Assembly (NCBI GenBank): GCA_047967505.1
Contig: CM106541.1
Source of the DNA: Dipteris shenzhenensis
Lineage: Eukaryota > Polypodiophyta > Polypodiopsida > Gleicheniales
Length of the DNA stretch: 64,000 bases
Strand: one strand, 5' to 3'
This document shows positions 29,277-43,085 of this stretch, piece by piece. The first letter of the stretch is position 1, and the number at the start of each line of letters is the position of its first letter. The notes under the pieces were generated by a model. That model was given only the letters and a program-made list of their open reading frames with translations. It did not search any database and had not been told where the DNA came from. Both the position numbers and the translations under genes were made by a program.

Positions 29277-29950
29277 GAGGAAACAGACTGTAGAGCTTTT
29301 GAGTTTGCTTCCTTTTATTGCATGTCAAGTTTTTCGTCTTCTTGATTGAAACCACAGTGGTCTGTCAAAGGGGGTCTACCAAAGGGGGGTCCAAACAGTC
29401 AGAAAAAGGTATTGTGCTATCTGTTAGCCCCCATACAAGGAGGAAGAACAGGGAAATACATTATGATACGAGGGAAAGGGGGCTGTGGGTCCAGTCTGCT
29501 TGGAATGAACCCATCTTGGGCTGCTTTGACATGCCCATGGAGTGCTGGTATGGGCTACGCTAGGCAACGGCCCAATGTGGGCCAACTTGGGCTCAGTATC
29601 TTTAAAAAAAGTACGAGGAAACAGACTGCATAGCTTTTGAGTTTGCTTCCTTTTATTGCATGTTAAGTTTTTCGTCTTCTTGATTGAAACCAAAGTGGTC
29701 TGTCTTAGGGGGTCTACCAAGGGGGGTTGAAACAGTCAGAAAAAGGTATTGTGCTATCTGTGAGCCCCCATACAAGGAGGAGAACAAGGAAATACATTAT
29801 GATACGAGGGAAGGGGGGCTGTGGGTCCAGTCTGCTTGGACTGAGTTTTAGGCCCATGTTGGGCTGTTTTAGTGCTGGTATGGGCTGCGCTAGGTAACGG
29901 CCCAATGTGGGCCAACTTGGGCTCAGATCTTTACAAAAAGTACGGCCTAT
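29277..29950. repeat. 338-bp direct tandem duplication
   Basis: The two units start GAGGAAACAGACTG at 29277 and 29615 and end near AGTACG. Shared blocks include TTGCTTCCTTTTATTGCATG, GGGGGTCTACCAA, GTATTGTGCTATCTGT and AACGGCCCAATGTGGGCCAA. The second unit has a small deletion near 29850. No gene is seen; short ORFs are reading-frame chance. Confidence 0.9.
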
Positions 29951-31950
29951 CTTTATGCATCAAGTTCGGAACTAATAGCATAACGAATGGGTGAACCGAA
30001 CCATAACTGTATTCTCATGACTGATGTTTACTAAAATGGCATGTACCTCTTGCAAACCATATATCTTACCAAGAGATACTACGTAATAGGAGGCATCTTT
30101 TTGCAAGTTGCCTTTAACATCCTTAACTCAAGGTTCATACTGGAAGGGAAATGCTTGCTAAAAGACAAGTAGAACACGGAACTTTCATTTCAGAACGAAT
30201 TCAAATGTTCCAATCTTAGAAAACGTTGTTTACTTCCATGGTCAATCTTATTTGCAATTAGAATTGAAATTGTAACTGGTTCAATTTACGCGACAAAGCT
30301 GCTGGTCAAATGATCTGAATAATTTTTATATTTTTGCTTAAAGCAATTCATTTCTAAGACTTTAACTGATTTCTAGAAAGAGAGACTACAAAATATGAAA
30401 AGTTATTATTATCTTTGCTTAAAGCAATTCATTCCTAAGACTACCTTTGCTTTTCTTGTTGTCTAGGAAACGTTTCAAACTATGATTTTCCTCCAATGAA
30501 AGGTTAATCACTATGTACCAAATCCTTTGGTGTATAGCCCATTGGTCCATAATTTAATTGTACTATTTAGGAATTTTGATGCATCCATGGATAATATTAT
30601 GATCGACGTTACAAAAAACTCTATGAGATGGTTCTTCCAACCATCTCTTGTGGGAGTGTTTCATCCATTGATAGAGTTTATGAAGGATACTCTTTATGTG
30701 ACTTAAATTGCACAATCTTGGGTCTTGAAACAATCTTGCATGACAAGATCCTTCTTATCCTAAATAGCATCTTAAATTCTTTCCCATCAGTTTGTCTATG
30801 AGGGTAAATTGTCGTTCAATTCATTTGGCTTCCCTCTTTATCACTTTACCATTCAGAGGTGAAATGTTCTCATATTCCAATTTGATAAAAAATTTATCCC
30901 ACTAGGTGTGCAATTACTTCTAATAGATTCCATGGATTTGTGAGAGAACGACCAAGGCACAAAAATAAAATAAAATAAAGTCAATTGTAATTTTGAAGTC
31001 AACTCCCTAGCTAAATAGAATAAGACTAGCTAAATGAATTCGACGATATATGTTGTTGGGATGCCTTAGGCTAGCTTATGATTTGCAAATTAATCTATAA
31101 AGTTTTTTTTTAATATCCTTATGGCATCATTACCAATGGATATCACAAGATATATCTTATTAGACCCGAAAGCGTATATGAAACTCAAAGGCTACACAAG
31201 CTAAAGGATAATGACCAACATCATATGCATCATGTGAAGAATCGTGGCTAGCATGATACATTGTTTCCATATGCTTTTTGGACACCTACTAGGCTTGCAC
31301 ATGATAAGAGGACATGCAATCATGGGGTTACATGTAGATCGTGGTTTAAGTTGCCTTAAGGTAAGAATAACTCGAATCCAAAAATGGTGCCCATTAGAAT
31401 AGCTAATCTAGGTTTATGTATCTTAACCATGGGACAATTAGGGCATGAGTTAGCCTTGGTATGATTGTTGACAGTTTGGTTCCCTCACCCGTGGATAACT
31501 TAGAGAAGGTGTGCCGTCTTAACCCAACCTGGTGTTGTGCTTGATGAAGATGCCTACTCTTGCAGTCCTAAGTATGGCATGCTCGGAAGACGACAACATT
31601 CACACTCTCGGGGTTAGTTGCTTGTATTGAATCAATCTGTATTCTATCTACAACCAAGCTGCCTTAGCTTGCAATGAACACTCTGTCGCTCTCAATTCTT
31701 GCAGACTTAGGTCAAAGGAAGAGAACTCGGCACACTGATCTCTTGTTCTCTTCTTTGCCTATTACAATCACATCATCTACCTAATAAAACCGCCTTCTAA
31801 GTGTAGACGTGCGGTGTCATGCCGCTTTTGCTAATAGGTGGAAGTACCACAATCTACTGCACCCCTGCTGCAAAACGGCCATCGATCAAGGCTCCATTGC
31901 TTCCGAGGTCGGCACTTGGTGACCGCACTTAAACCTGTGGATTCATATTA
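29951..31950. other. Non-coding stretch, nothing recognised
   Basis: AT-rich sequence without a supported ORF. A T-run is at 31102-31112. The part from about 31450 onwards changes composition and may be the outer part of element C (LTR), but no matching second copy was found. Confidence 0.4.
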
Positions 31951-34680
31951 GCTTAACCCAAGGGCTAACATTTTACCTTGACTACCCTTAGCCGTATCCT
32001 CACGGATTGGCTAGGACTAGCCACCGCTACTCGAATGTGGACACTCCGGGATTGAAGCCACGTGATCATCGATGATGGTGCCTTCGGCATAGTGGGGAAC
32101 TTGGACGAACTATTGGACGCGAGGGGCTAGCTCCATCTGTTGTAGAGGCCTGAGGAGGAGAACTGGGGTGATCGACTTTAGAATTCGCTTGCCCTTTGGG
32201 TGGCCACAGATATAGTGAGCTAATGTGAGCTAATGTCAACAGGGAGGCCGATCGGGGTTGGTAAGCCACTCCATGGCCCATGCCTTGGCCACTGGTGGGT
32301 CTTCATGAGGCTCGATGATGTCTAGTGGTGTTGGGTCAACCGCTCCATTGTAGGCTTAGGAAATTGATAAATCCAAGCAACGATCAAGTGGCGCTCCATG
32401 TTAAAAATGTTGTGTTGGCATTGAACGCGCTCCTAGACAAAATGGTTGAAAGCCTTAATTTCTCAGTTGTATATCGATATCAGGGGATGTACTGGCTCGA
32501 GGACACCTTGATGCATAGAAGAGTGGTGAACTCCATTTCTTCCATCTGCGAATAGACTAGATATTGTATAATTGCAAAACTTCCAAATCTGGGATGGCTA
32601 CAGGGAGATCCTGTGGTGGCAAACTCACATCACTTGTGTCTCCAAAATTTTGGCATGTACTGCGGCGTCCTCAAAAGTTGCAGCATCCCCAAAATCACAA
32701 TACGTTTGTGTAGCTATCTCCTTGCTGGATTGAGCATTAAGAGCGCTTGGGCCATGATTCCTTCCACTGCCTTCGTCTGTGAGCCACCTCCACCTTCGGT
32801 TGATTTCTTCTCCGAGGTGTACCTCGCTGCAACAGTTTGCACACACCAGCCTGACCATCCGATCTGTCATGGTATGGTGGCTATCTGTGAGGCGCCTAGA
32901 GGAGACGGACTATTTGTTAGGAGCCTAGAGGAGACGGACTATTTTTCGGATTTGGGCATATTGCTCTAGCTTAGCTTGTAGGCGTGCATTCTCATCCTTG
33001 AGTTCTTCATTCTCAGCAGCAATCTGTCGTAGCCAGGCATTCTCTTCTTCAAGAACCTCTATCTGGGTCCGAGCTGCCTGGTGCTGTTTGGGGTCGATTT
33101 GGTTTGTCTGCTTCGCACTGAAGGTTGCCTAAGTCCGTTTTGAGCTTAGCATGGGCTTGCTTGCTGCTTTGGACCACCTACCTCATCGAAGAATTTGCTT
33201 TTATTGTCCAATTGCTCTTGGAGAGACTTGTACTCTGCAGTCAAGTCAGTCTCGTCCCGTTCGCTGTCTACTCCTCGAAGAACCTTGTCATCTCCTCCCG
33301 GTAGTGCGTCTGAAGGAAAAGGTTATGCTCGAGTACCTACCTGAGAAGGGAGCCAGTGGTTGGCCAAAAACTCCAAGGCCTGGCCCGCGTGCTCCATATT
33401 CTCCCGTAGAACTTGCCACTGGCTGTCCATGGGGCAGCCTGATTTTGATGATCGTCTTGAGTTAGCATTGGATCCAAGAGGAATGGCTCGACATGGAGGC
33501 TTTGTAGAGGCAAAGGAGGTAAGGGCAATGTGATAGTGGTGGTCTGAGTGGTACCTCCCCTCTGCTGCTCAATTTGACGTTCGATGGGATTCTGTGAGGG
33601 CTCGGCATTGCCCTTGTCTGCTTCATCCTCCCTTTGTTCCTTGGGTGCGGCCTCTTTTTCCCGCCGCTGCTCGGGTGTTCCACTGCCTTCTACCCCCTTG
33701 GCAGACTCTTGTTCCGAATTCTCGGAGGTGTCCTTCCCGCTATTCCCCACCGGATTTCCTTTCTTTGGCTCCTTGGAAGGTTCCATCGTCGTTTCCCTCC
33801 AGGATTCGTTCTTTCTGTTGCTTGGAGGTGCCTTCATTGGTGTTCCCCTCCGGCGTCTTGTCTTGTGCCTCTCTAGCACCCTTATCGTGATGCTTCTGCT
33901 CCTGTGCCTGCTACTCGACACCTTCGTCTTGTTCTTATGCCTTTTCCTCGGTATTTTTGTCAGCCTGCTACTCCTGGTCTTCTTTGTTGCTTGGCTCTTG
34001 TTGGCCGTTGCCCTCCTGTCCCTGTTCCTGTCCTTCCATGTCCCCTTCTGAGTGTTCATCATTTTTGGCCCCTGATGAACCTACTCCACCTGGTCATACA
34101 GCCCTGTGCTGGGATTCGAACGCCTTATCAAAGATGGTGAACCAATCCACAGGTAAGCTATCCTCCACCACTATAAGGATCCGCGCCACATACTACCGTG
34201 GGACATAGCCCACGCTCTTCTTCATCCCAATGAACTCGGACAAGAACTTGCACGTTGTCCTTAGGCCCTCGTCGACTTCCTTGTGGATGAGGTAGCCTTG
34301 TATAACTTTCATCCTTGAAATGCACATCTCACCGTTTGGCCTCATCAAGCTTCCTAGGATTGGAGCATGACTTAAGCTTGAAAGCCTTCTTCAACACTTG
34401 TGAACTCAGACATACATGAGTGTCGTTGATAATGACACTGTGGTCCTCTTCATCGTAGGAATCCGGGTTCTTCAAGCCAATGCTTTATCCCATACCAACT
34501 TGCAAACTTCCTGAGTTGATTGGCTTGCAAGATTCCGACGAGGACGTTGTTGTCGTAGTTCTCAATAGGGTGTGGAGGTGACACATGAGACGAAGTTCTC
34601 CTCTTACACGTTCTCTCCTCTCCTCCATGGTCACAAATACTACGTAGGAATTGAGTGAAGATGAGGATGACAAAAGGGAA
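31950..34680 (-). pseudogene. Accessory coding region 3' of gypsy C integrase (unknown family, coiled coil)
   Basis: On the minus strand, coding-like sequence continues after Pol. In order: NQLRKFASWYGIKHWLEEPG (about 34520-34450), DEEDHSVIINDTHVCLSSQV, YLIHKEVDEGLRTTCKFLSE and FIGMKKSVGYVPR, VARILIVVEDSLPVDWFTIF. Then comes a Gln/Glu/Gly-rich linker (EGDMEGQEQGQEGNGQQ, about 34035), a highly charged stretch, and a coiled coil IEVLEEENAWLRQIAAENEE then LKDENARLQAKLEQYAQI (33070-32955). Stops and frame changes separate the blocks. I do not recognise the family. The position is where env-like or other accessory ORFs sit in gypsy elements. Confidence 0.5.
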
Positions 34681-34974
34681 GGCTAGGTAGCACAAAAAAC
34701 AGTAGAAAACTAAGAATTCAAAATGAAGACAATAACTCGAGCCCCTAACCCAATGTGGCCAAATAGAATCTACAATTGGACGTCCAATCATATCAATGGT
34801 GGGTGCATGAGTATCCCTATCTTTAGTATGATGATTTTGCATTAATGTATCCACAATATTAAGATCGCCACGTGTCAGTACACTATGCATCTCTTCTACG
34901 GTCACTAAACAGCTAATTGGCACTCTGGTTTCTATGAAATTCACCAAGGCATTGTTGATTGAGAGATTTGCATT

Positions 34975-37900
34975 CGAGTCGTGTTTGTTTGAGGAACTCA
35001 CTGCTCGGTATGGCTTCACTTTGCTTCCATTGTACAACTTAGAGAATACATTCCCTTGCAAGTCTTCAAGTTAAACTATCCCATTGGGAAAGGCTTCAGC
35101 CAATCGGTAGGGATCATTCCATCCCAACTTAAAATTTGTTTTGAGAGGTCCCAGCTTAGCATTGTAGAGTAACGTGAGCATACCCTTCTTTAAATGCTTA
35201 AGCACAATGTGCCTACCATGCCATGGATTTCTCCTATGCTGTATCACCTGCTATGACTAGGCTGCTCGGAGGCGTAACTCATTTATGTGGCTTAGCTGAT
35301 GAAATCACCCCTTGATTGCTTCTGGCTCATCCAAGTGATGCTCAGTAGTAGCAATCCGAAGAATTAGAACAATAAATTCTAAGGAGACAATTGCTTCCAA
35401 ATCGAAGGATGTGCAAAAAGTTTTAAGATTTGTAATGACCTTGTAAGCAATCTGATATGCCCACAGAGTAGGATGGAGTGTAGTACCCCAATCACCCTTA
35501 ACCGATTAGACTGTCTTAGTGAGGATAAGCTTAAGTGTTTTGTTTATTAACTCAGCTTCACCATTACCATGAGGATAGTAAGTAGTGGAAACTATATGCA
35601 TGATTTTGAATTCCTTCTTAAGGGACTGTAACACATCATTAAGGAAATGTGTACCTTGATCACTAACAAGATGCAAAGGCCATCAATATATGTAGATGAT
35701 ATTTTCAAAAATAAACTTAGCAGTGCTCCGAGCCAAGTTATCTTGGAGTGCATTAGTTAGTAGCATAGTCGATAGCAACAACAATGTTTTTTTTGTTGTG
35801 TAAACCTGACTGGTTTTAAAGGACCAACAAAGTCCAAACCCCATCTTTGAAAGGCTTGCCATGGATGAGTAGGTTGTAAGGGCATAAACTGATTAGCTAG
35901 TAACTATCCAGTGTGTTGACAGATGTCACAATGCGTACACTTAGTTTGAGCATCTTTGAACAAGGTCTCCCACCAGAAGCGTGCGTACAAGCCTTGCAAA
36001 TGTCCTCCTAATGGACCCGAGTGATCTTCTTGCAACACAACTACTCGCTCGTGTGGCATAACCCATTTGTGAAGAACTCCATCTACACATTGACGATACA
36101 GGTGTCCATCGATCAAGGTGTATTTCCAAGCCTTCAAGGCCAGTTGTCTGTGCTTATCTTGAGAAAATGTCCCCTTAGACAAATAATCTATCAATTCGAC
36201 ATATTCATGCTCACAAGAATCCACTGCAAAGAGTTTAGCATCTGGAAGTTCAATAGTTACCCCTTGTGTATCCTCGAGTGCAGGTAACCTGGATAAACAG
36301 TCAGCTCCTACATGGCTTTTCCTAGGTTTATGAATGATTTTAAAGTTGGAATCTTGAAAAACGTCCTTGAATAATAATCGTGTTGATAAGGTAAAGCAAT
36401 GCTTGATGGTCCACATAGAATATAAAAGGATTACCGAGTAGATAATGCCTTAGTTTTTGCACACTAAATATAATTCCAAAAGCTTCTCGCTTGGTGGTAC
36501 TATAGTTGGACTCGGTAGGTGTCAACAATCGACTAGGATAATCTAGTAGACCGTCCGGCTAAGCCAAAATAATGCTTGAGGCATACCTAGAAGCATCTAC
36601 ATGCACATGGAAAATAACATCCCACCTTGGTTGCCTTAGAATATGAGTAGCCACTGCTCGGCTCTTCAATTCATGGAAAACCACAATCAACTCGGCATTC
36701 CACTCAAACTTAGCATCTTTCTTTGTCAACTCAGACAAAGGAGATGCAATATCTTTGATAAACCTTCGATAGACGCTGATAAACCCCACAAAAAATGCAT
36801 TTGAGTTAGATTTGAGGCTCGGGCATTTGCTGCATAGCTTGGATCTTACTTGGCTCAGTTTGTATACCATCTTGAGAAATGACGTGCCACATTTCCTCCC
36901 AAGCCAAACAACCTTAAAAAACCCAGTGCATTATAGAGCTCAACACAAGCTCTCCTACGGTGACTGAGATCAAGCTCAGAAAATACAGCCATTCTGTGAT
37001 AAAGGCAGTCTTAGACTGATCTTCTAGAGCCACAATCATTTGATTATAGCCAAATCTTGTGTCCTGCAACTTGATAGAAGATTCCATCAGTGAAGGGTAT
37101 TGGAAAGGGATCGAGAACTGTTTAGGCAAGAGTTTGCCATTTTTCTTAGGCAAAACCATAATAGGAAATAGCCAGACATTGCGATCAAGTGCATAAATAA
37201 ACCTAGCACGCAAGAGTTGATCTAAGTCAGGTTTTACTTGCTTGGAATAGTTAGGACCCATTCTGTACCTCTACTACTATACTGAATTGGCTTTGCATCT
37301 GGCACCAAAGGTATCTTGTGTTGACACAGTTTAGGAGGGACTCCTCGTAGGCCTCTGTAACTCTAGGCAAACACAGCCTTATGTCTGATAAATAAATCTC
37401 TTGTAACCCCTAGTTGCTTGGAAGAAGAATTGGCTCTTGTGTTGGCTCTGGTACTAACTGTTCAGTACCAAGTCTGGTGATAGTCATAGTATCTCATCTA
37501 TTTCTTGTTCCCCTTCAACATCTTCAATGAAGTTACTCGAGAAGAGATCTTTTTTCTTAGCAATCTTCTCGACTTTCAAATTTTGTTTGATATCTGCAGA
37601 AGCCACTTAGAAGATATCAATCTCACCCACCACAGGTAGGATTTGTAACTCCATCAGTCATGACTCAACATCCTGAGGAAATGGATCTATGACCTCCAAA
37701 TTCTTCGGTTCACAGCAACTACTCGAAACCTTTCGAGGATGGAGTACTTTTGCACTCTACAGCCAAGCTCATCCCAATAATATTGGATAGTCATGCTGCT
37801 CCATGGGAAGCATAATGAAGTTAGTTGTATAATCAATTCCATCTATAAAAATGACATCCTATAACATATTTTGGAACCACCGTCCACTATTACTCTCTGT

Positions 37901-38500
37901 ATAGTTTGTTTCTTAGCCTTGATGGTGGTGATTATTGGCACTTCCTCATCAACTATTGGATTAATCATAGGTATAGTGGCCAAGGACCGTACCCCTTTTG
38001 GTTGCTCGGATGATTCCTTGATCTGCTGAGCAAAGAAATCCTGATAGTATAGAGCTATTCGCATTAACCCAATGAATATAAGACTAAATTGCATGTTCTT
38101 GAGTATTTCCCATGCTCGGGCTAGCTCTGCGCTAGGTTCTTATGAAGCACTCAGTTTTGTTACATTTGCCTTAGATTTGGAAGATTCCCCTCTCTTGGTA
38201 ATAGATTGCTAAATCTACTTGGGCATCTCCACTGTTGGAGCTTTCCCTTTTAACTCCCTTGCAATTTTGACTACCAACTCCTTTTGAGCCTTCCAATTGT
38301 GTCTTTACTTGAAGTATATGAGTCTTCCATAGTTGCTACTGATCCCTTTGACCGAGTAACTACTTGAGCATCAACTGCATTTGGCAGCTTGGCTACAACT
38401 GCTCAACATTTTGGGTCCACTTCTTTCCTTTCCATGTTAATCTTGAGGAACTTTTTAACTCGCAACCTAAGCATATTAAAAAGAACAATGGAAAAGAAAT
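34975..38500 (-). pseudogene. Gypsy element C pol (protease, RT, RNase H, integrase), decayed
   Basis: Minus strand. A gag/spacer leads to a protease-like VPIITTIKAKKQTIQRVIVD-GGS (about 37900). RT follows at 37261-36870 (VKPDLDQLLRARFIYALDRN, LPKKNGKL, GYNQMIVALEDQSKTAFI), then the connection domain and RNase H (FHVHVDASRYASSIILA, YVDHQALLYLI) at 36650-36400. The integrase zinc region (HCDICQHTG, about 35910) and core (RWGLDFVGPL, LVSDQGTHFLNDVL, YYPHGNGEAELINK) run to about 35450, and the C-terminal end is LQGNVFSKLYNGSKVKPYRA at about 35061-35000. Many stops and shifts. It is a different lineage from the copy at 57700-62474. Confidence 0.8.
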
Positions 38501-39400
38501 TATTTCTTGCTTTTATTCGCTTCGACGGTTGGTGTAGTCTAGATTAGCATAGACGCTCATCCATGGATTTCTATGACTTAGGAGTCAGCACTAGTGCCCA
38601 CGTGATTCTCTTGGACTCTAAGGACTTGCCCCATTGAAGCAACCCCATCACATAGAGGCCGACTTTATTACTCTGGAGCCCCACTGAAGTAGCCCCATCA
38701 CATAGAGGCCGGCTTTATTACTCTGCAACCATCGATTCTCGTGTGCGGATTATCGTAGCCTGCCATCATACTCCATGCTCTCTGCCTTGGGTGCCAAAAT
38801 ATTAAAAGTCGTTTGCCTCTGAGTACCGATCCATGTCCCTGCACAGAGCCAATAGTCTTCAGTACCTACAATCTTCAATTAGGGGAGATCATGAAGCAGT
38901 TCATCCGCCTTGCTACCAAGTCAAAGACTCCTTTGACTATATAGAAGGCTAAAGGAAAGACTCAAAGGTCTATATTTAAGGAGAGAGCCCCAAGGTTCAA
39001 AAAAGGCCCTTTAAAGGAAAAATTTTCTCCAAGGAAATTCAACAAGCTACGACGCCACCGCAAAGACAATTTTTCCCAATAAGGCAAAGATCACAATTAA
39101 ATCTGAATGCTCGAATCAAGGAGGGGATTTGAAAGGACAAAGACACCGAACAATTAATTAGAGAGAATTTGAGCACAAAGACAACTTCAAGCGACATCAT
39201 CGGTCACATATCTCCCACTTTAGTCCTTTCTATGTCTTATCAAAGAGCGAGGTATCATCCGCCATCCGTTTCTTATCATACACTCAAATTACACTTTTCG
39301 TCCATTTAAATTTTGATACACTTATTATTCTTATTTCCTTCCACCCTGCTTCATTTGTATTTATTGCATTATCATGGGGGATTAGCCACAACCACCCATG
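38501..39400. other. 5' flank of gypsy C, no LTR proven
   Basis: Contains a short direct repeat (CCCCATCACATAGAGGCCG, at about 38645 and 38691) and, near 38790, a minus-strand TTTTGGCACCCAAGG that could be a primer site. A matching left LTR was not found, so the element boundaries stay open. Confidence 0.35.
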
Positions 39401-39589
39401 CTCCAAGAGTAATTAGATGCACTTCAGGCACTATTGGTAGATGAGCATGAGCATAGGGAGAGATTGGAAAAGAAAGTCAATGGTAGGAAAAGGAAGAGGC
39501 ATTCATCTCTGACGATGAGTCATCCGATGATGATTTCGAAGATTATCCTATTATTAGGATAGTCAAAGCTACACTGAGAACATAAAATT

Positions 39590-41710
39590 CAAAAAAAGGA
39601 AGTAAGATAAGTACAAAAGATTTCTCATTTTAAAACTTTGATGGAAAGAAAGATGCACACACTATCTTTTCTTGGATCAGTCAGTTAGATGATTATTTTC
39701 AGGGGAGAAATTCTCCGAAAAAGATAAAAGTAAATGTGCTGCAAATCATTTAGTTGAGAGTGCTGCACTTTGGTGGAACATCACTAATCACGTGACCAAA
39801 ATCTTGGAAGTCTTTTCAAAATCTCATCAAGAGAGATTTCTCCTTCTCTCACACTTCAAAGCAAAAGCCAGACAATGGTGGGATACTTTCAAGCAATTCG
39901 ATAAAGAAACGATCTCCACATACACTAATAGGTTTTGGAAAATGTTGATCCAATGACAATCCTTAGAGAAAGTGAGTGAGCGAGATCAATGAAGAAAGTA
40001 TGTGGTAGGTCTTAAATCTAAATTGAGAGCCGAGATTAATATGTTCCATCCTCGTTCACTGAACTCTACGATTTCTCTTGCAACAATGAATTGTGAGAGG
40101 AAGAATGAATCCCAAAAGAAGGGAAGAGCTTGGAACAACCTGTACGAAGAGGAGGTTTGATAAAAATCCTTTCTTCAAATCTAAATCTGGTTTTGTTCCA
40201 TAGAATATATATTCTTATTCGAAGCCGAACGGTGGAAATTTTCAGAAGAAAGAAATAAGGTGTTTTAGGTGCAACAAGGTGCAACATATAGCAACTGAAT
40301 GTCCTGAAAGAAAGAAGACTCCAATGGCAAAAGTGCATATGATTGAGAACAATGTGGCCAAGCAAGAGGGAGACACGATGCCAAGCCAGGTGGAGGTAAG
40401 TATAATTGTCATGCTCTTCTAAATATGAAAGGTTTCATTAATGGTAAAGAGGTTGTTATTCTACATGATGATGGTAGTACACATGACTTCATTTTGGAAA
40501 GAGCTTTAGCAAAGCTAAACCTAGAGTCATTCCCATCTCACTACTATAAAGTTAAAGCTACTTTAACCAAGACGAACTATAATTGCACTAGAGAGGTCAA
40601 GGATCTTGAAATTTCAATTAAACCTTACAAGGATAGACGAGACTTTCTAGTGGCACCCCTACAAGGAGTTGACATCATCTTAGGAATGCCATGGAGACAT
40701 CAGTATAACCCTAAGAGAGATTATGACTCACATCAGATGTGGATTGATAAGGACAAATAAGAAATATGTTTGAAGAGTTCTATCAAAATGGAAATCAGTC
40801 CTTTACTCAACCATACCCAAGCCAAGAGAGCAGTTAGGAAACTTGAGAAAACAAATTTTATTTTGGTGAATATGGTAACGGTGGCTACTCAGCCAAACAC
40901 TAAGCCTACACACCAAAAGTTTATTTCTCAAAATTTTGAGTGCTTCTTAGAGGATTTACCACCCAGATTACCATGTTCTCAACCTGAAGATCATAGGATA
41001 GAAATCCTACCGGGCAATACTCCACGTTGCAAAGCTCCTTATAGAGTCACCCAGCTAAAACAAAAGGAAATTCAAAAGCAAGTGGAGGAACTAATACAGA
41101 GAGGATTAATAAGACCAGTAGTTCTCCTTATGGGGCACCTGTCTTGTTTCTCAAAAAGGAAAATGGAACCTGTCGACGAATGTGCATAGACTATCGTGCA
41201 CAAAACAAAATCACAGTGAAGAACGAGTGAAGAACAAATACCCAATTCCTAAGATTGATGATATTTTGGATAAATTGAAAGGGGCCAAGGTCTTTAGTAA
41301 GATTGATCTTAAATCCAGCTATCATCAAGTCTGTATGGTAGAAGAGGATATATACAAGACTGTGTTTAGAACTCAAACGGGATATTATAAATTCCTAGTT
41401 ATGCCTTTCGAGCTAACTAATGCTCCAGCTACTTTCAGTAGAATGATGAATTAAATCTTTCTTAAACACCAAGATTGTTTTATAGTATTATTTGATGGTA
41501 TTTTAGTGTTTTAGCAGAGACATTAAGGAGCATAAGGAACATCTAAAGTTAGTATGTTCACTTTTGAAAGAAAATCAATTGAACATAAATCCTGAAAATA
41601 GTAGTTTCTTCCAATATCAAATAGAGTACTTGGGTTATATAGTATTTGCCGATGGGATTTGAGTAGATCCAAAGAAGATTGAATGTATAGTCACATGGTT
41701 TGCAATTATT
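39590..41710 (+). pseudogene. Gypsy element D: gag, protease and truncated RT
   Basis: + strand. Gag blocks at 39660-40060 include AALWWNITNH and WDTFKQFDKETISTYTNRFW. The CCHC knuckle IRCFRCNKVQHIATECPERK is at 40254-40316. Protease at 40425-40760 reads VVILHDDGSTHDFILE, where a D-S/T-G triad is expected, and ends VDIILGMPW. RT from 40970 has [43 protein letters not shown] and [20 protein letters not shown]. The catalytic block then reads LFDGILVF instead of xDD. Sequence similarity stops at about 41710. Several stops are present. No LTR was found. Confidence 0.8.
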
Positions 41711-42720
41711 CCCATTGATTGTTCTCACTACCTATGTATTCATTCAAACATGCCACAATAGTCACTGTTAGAGATTTGTCATCTTATCATTACATTTTTA
41801 TTTTGAGTATCTTGTTGCAACTTCCGAACCAGCTCAACCTCCAACCCTTGCACACAGTGAAACAATGTGGCACTGAGGCTTGCTATGTTAGCGCTTGCTT
41901 CAACCTCCCAATTTGTTGCTTTCCTTTTGCAACCTTGTTCTCCTCTAGGTCCTCAAGATCCTTGTATTCAAAAGATTACCAAAGGCATACTTTTGCATTA
42001 TGTCAACCCATGTGTCAAAAATGGCATCTTGACATGTGACCATGTGAATCTCATGCTTCTGGAATCCCCTTTGCATAGTGCATTTTGCAGTATCCACAAA
42101 GTTGTCCAAGCCGTGGTAGTTTGATTAATTCTCTTCACACCCGCCTTTGGCTTCTCTGGTCTATTGAATGCCACCCTTGCGCTTTGTCGTACCTGCTCTA
42201 TGAAGGGCTATTTCTGCATCACCTTCACTACCATCATATTAGCATCCTTTGATATCAGTGTGCTATCTTTGCTAGGACAATTCATTAGAATCCTTGCTTT
42301 TTGGGTGTTGTAAAGTTGTGCTATGGCTTTTGATTTCTCTTTTGGAAGACTCTACAACAACTTTGCTGCTTGTATGGAGTGTGATCCAAAAATGACCCAG
42401 TAGCTTGCCTTATAAATCTGAGAGTAGCTCAAGGCCTGCAAAGGTTGGGTTGAAAGGCATAACATCTGCCATTACCAAATTCATGTGTGGGTGCTTGAGG
42501 TAGTCCTTTAGGAGATCTAAGACATGAGATTTTGTCACTCCTTGGCACACCCTATGTTGTGGTGCTTGAAAGCACCTTGTGACATCAATGTCAAAAGTGA
42601 TGTGCATGCTGGGTAGTAAGGCCTCCACTTTTCAGCTCTAGTAGGATCCCTTCATCTGATCCAACATGCTTTCTACCCTCCAAGGTTGCATCTGCCTACT
42701 TTTCTCTACTTAACCTCATT
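41711..42720 (-). other. Unidentified coding-like relic
   Basis: The minus strand keeps fairly long open segments, such as HVLDLLKDYLKHPHMNLVMA at 42628-42410 and KAGVKRINQTTTAWTTLWIL near 42120, separated by stops. I cannot name the family; an old transposon is the simplest guess. The boundary with gypsy D at 41710 is abrupt. Confidence 0.3.
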
Positions 42721-42988
42721 TTTCCTAAATTTTTGCAATTCCCAAAATTTATTTCCCTTATATCCCTCCCAGTTCCCTTATTTTCTCCCTCCTTTTTTTC
42801 CCTACGTTTTCCTAATTTCCCCCAATTTTTTTCTGCCCGTTTTTTAAATTTCGCTAATTATTTGCTAATTCTCCTTATTATTTCCATTTTAAAAATTTTT
42901 CTTTACTTTATTTTTAAAATTTTCTTAATTTTTACCTATTTTTTCTCTACTCTCACTCTCTAGTCTCCCTCTCCCTCCCTCCCTCCCT

Positions 42989-43070
<82 letters not shown>

Positions 43071-43085
43071 CCTCCCTTCCTCACT
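42721..43085. repeat. Pyrimidine-rich tract ending in (CT)n
   Basis: T/C-rich low-complexity DNA leading to a (CCCT)n block and about 70 bp of pure CT (42997-43066). Predicted ORFs here (GE/RE repeats on the minus strand) are artefacts. Confidence 0.85.

Noticed and set aside
33337-34062. Arg/Ser/Glu-rich 241-residue minus-strand ORF that looks like an SR-type splicing protein
   Set aside because: No RRM or SR dipeptide repeat is present. A different frame of the same strand gives coherent blocks (EGDMEGQEQGQEGNGQQ), so this frame is at least partly out of register.
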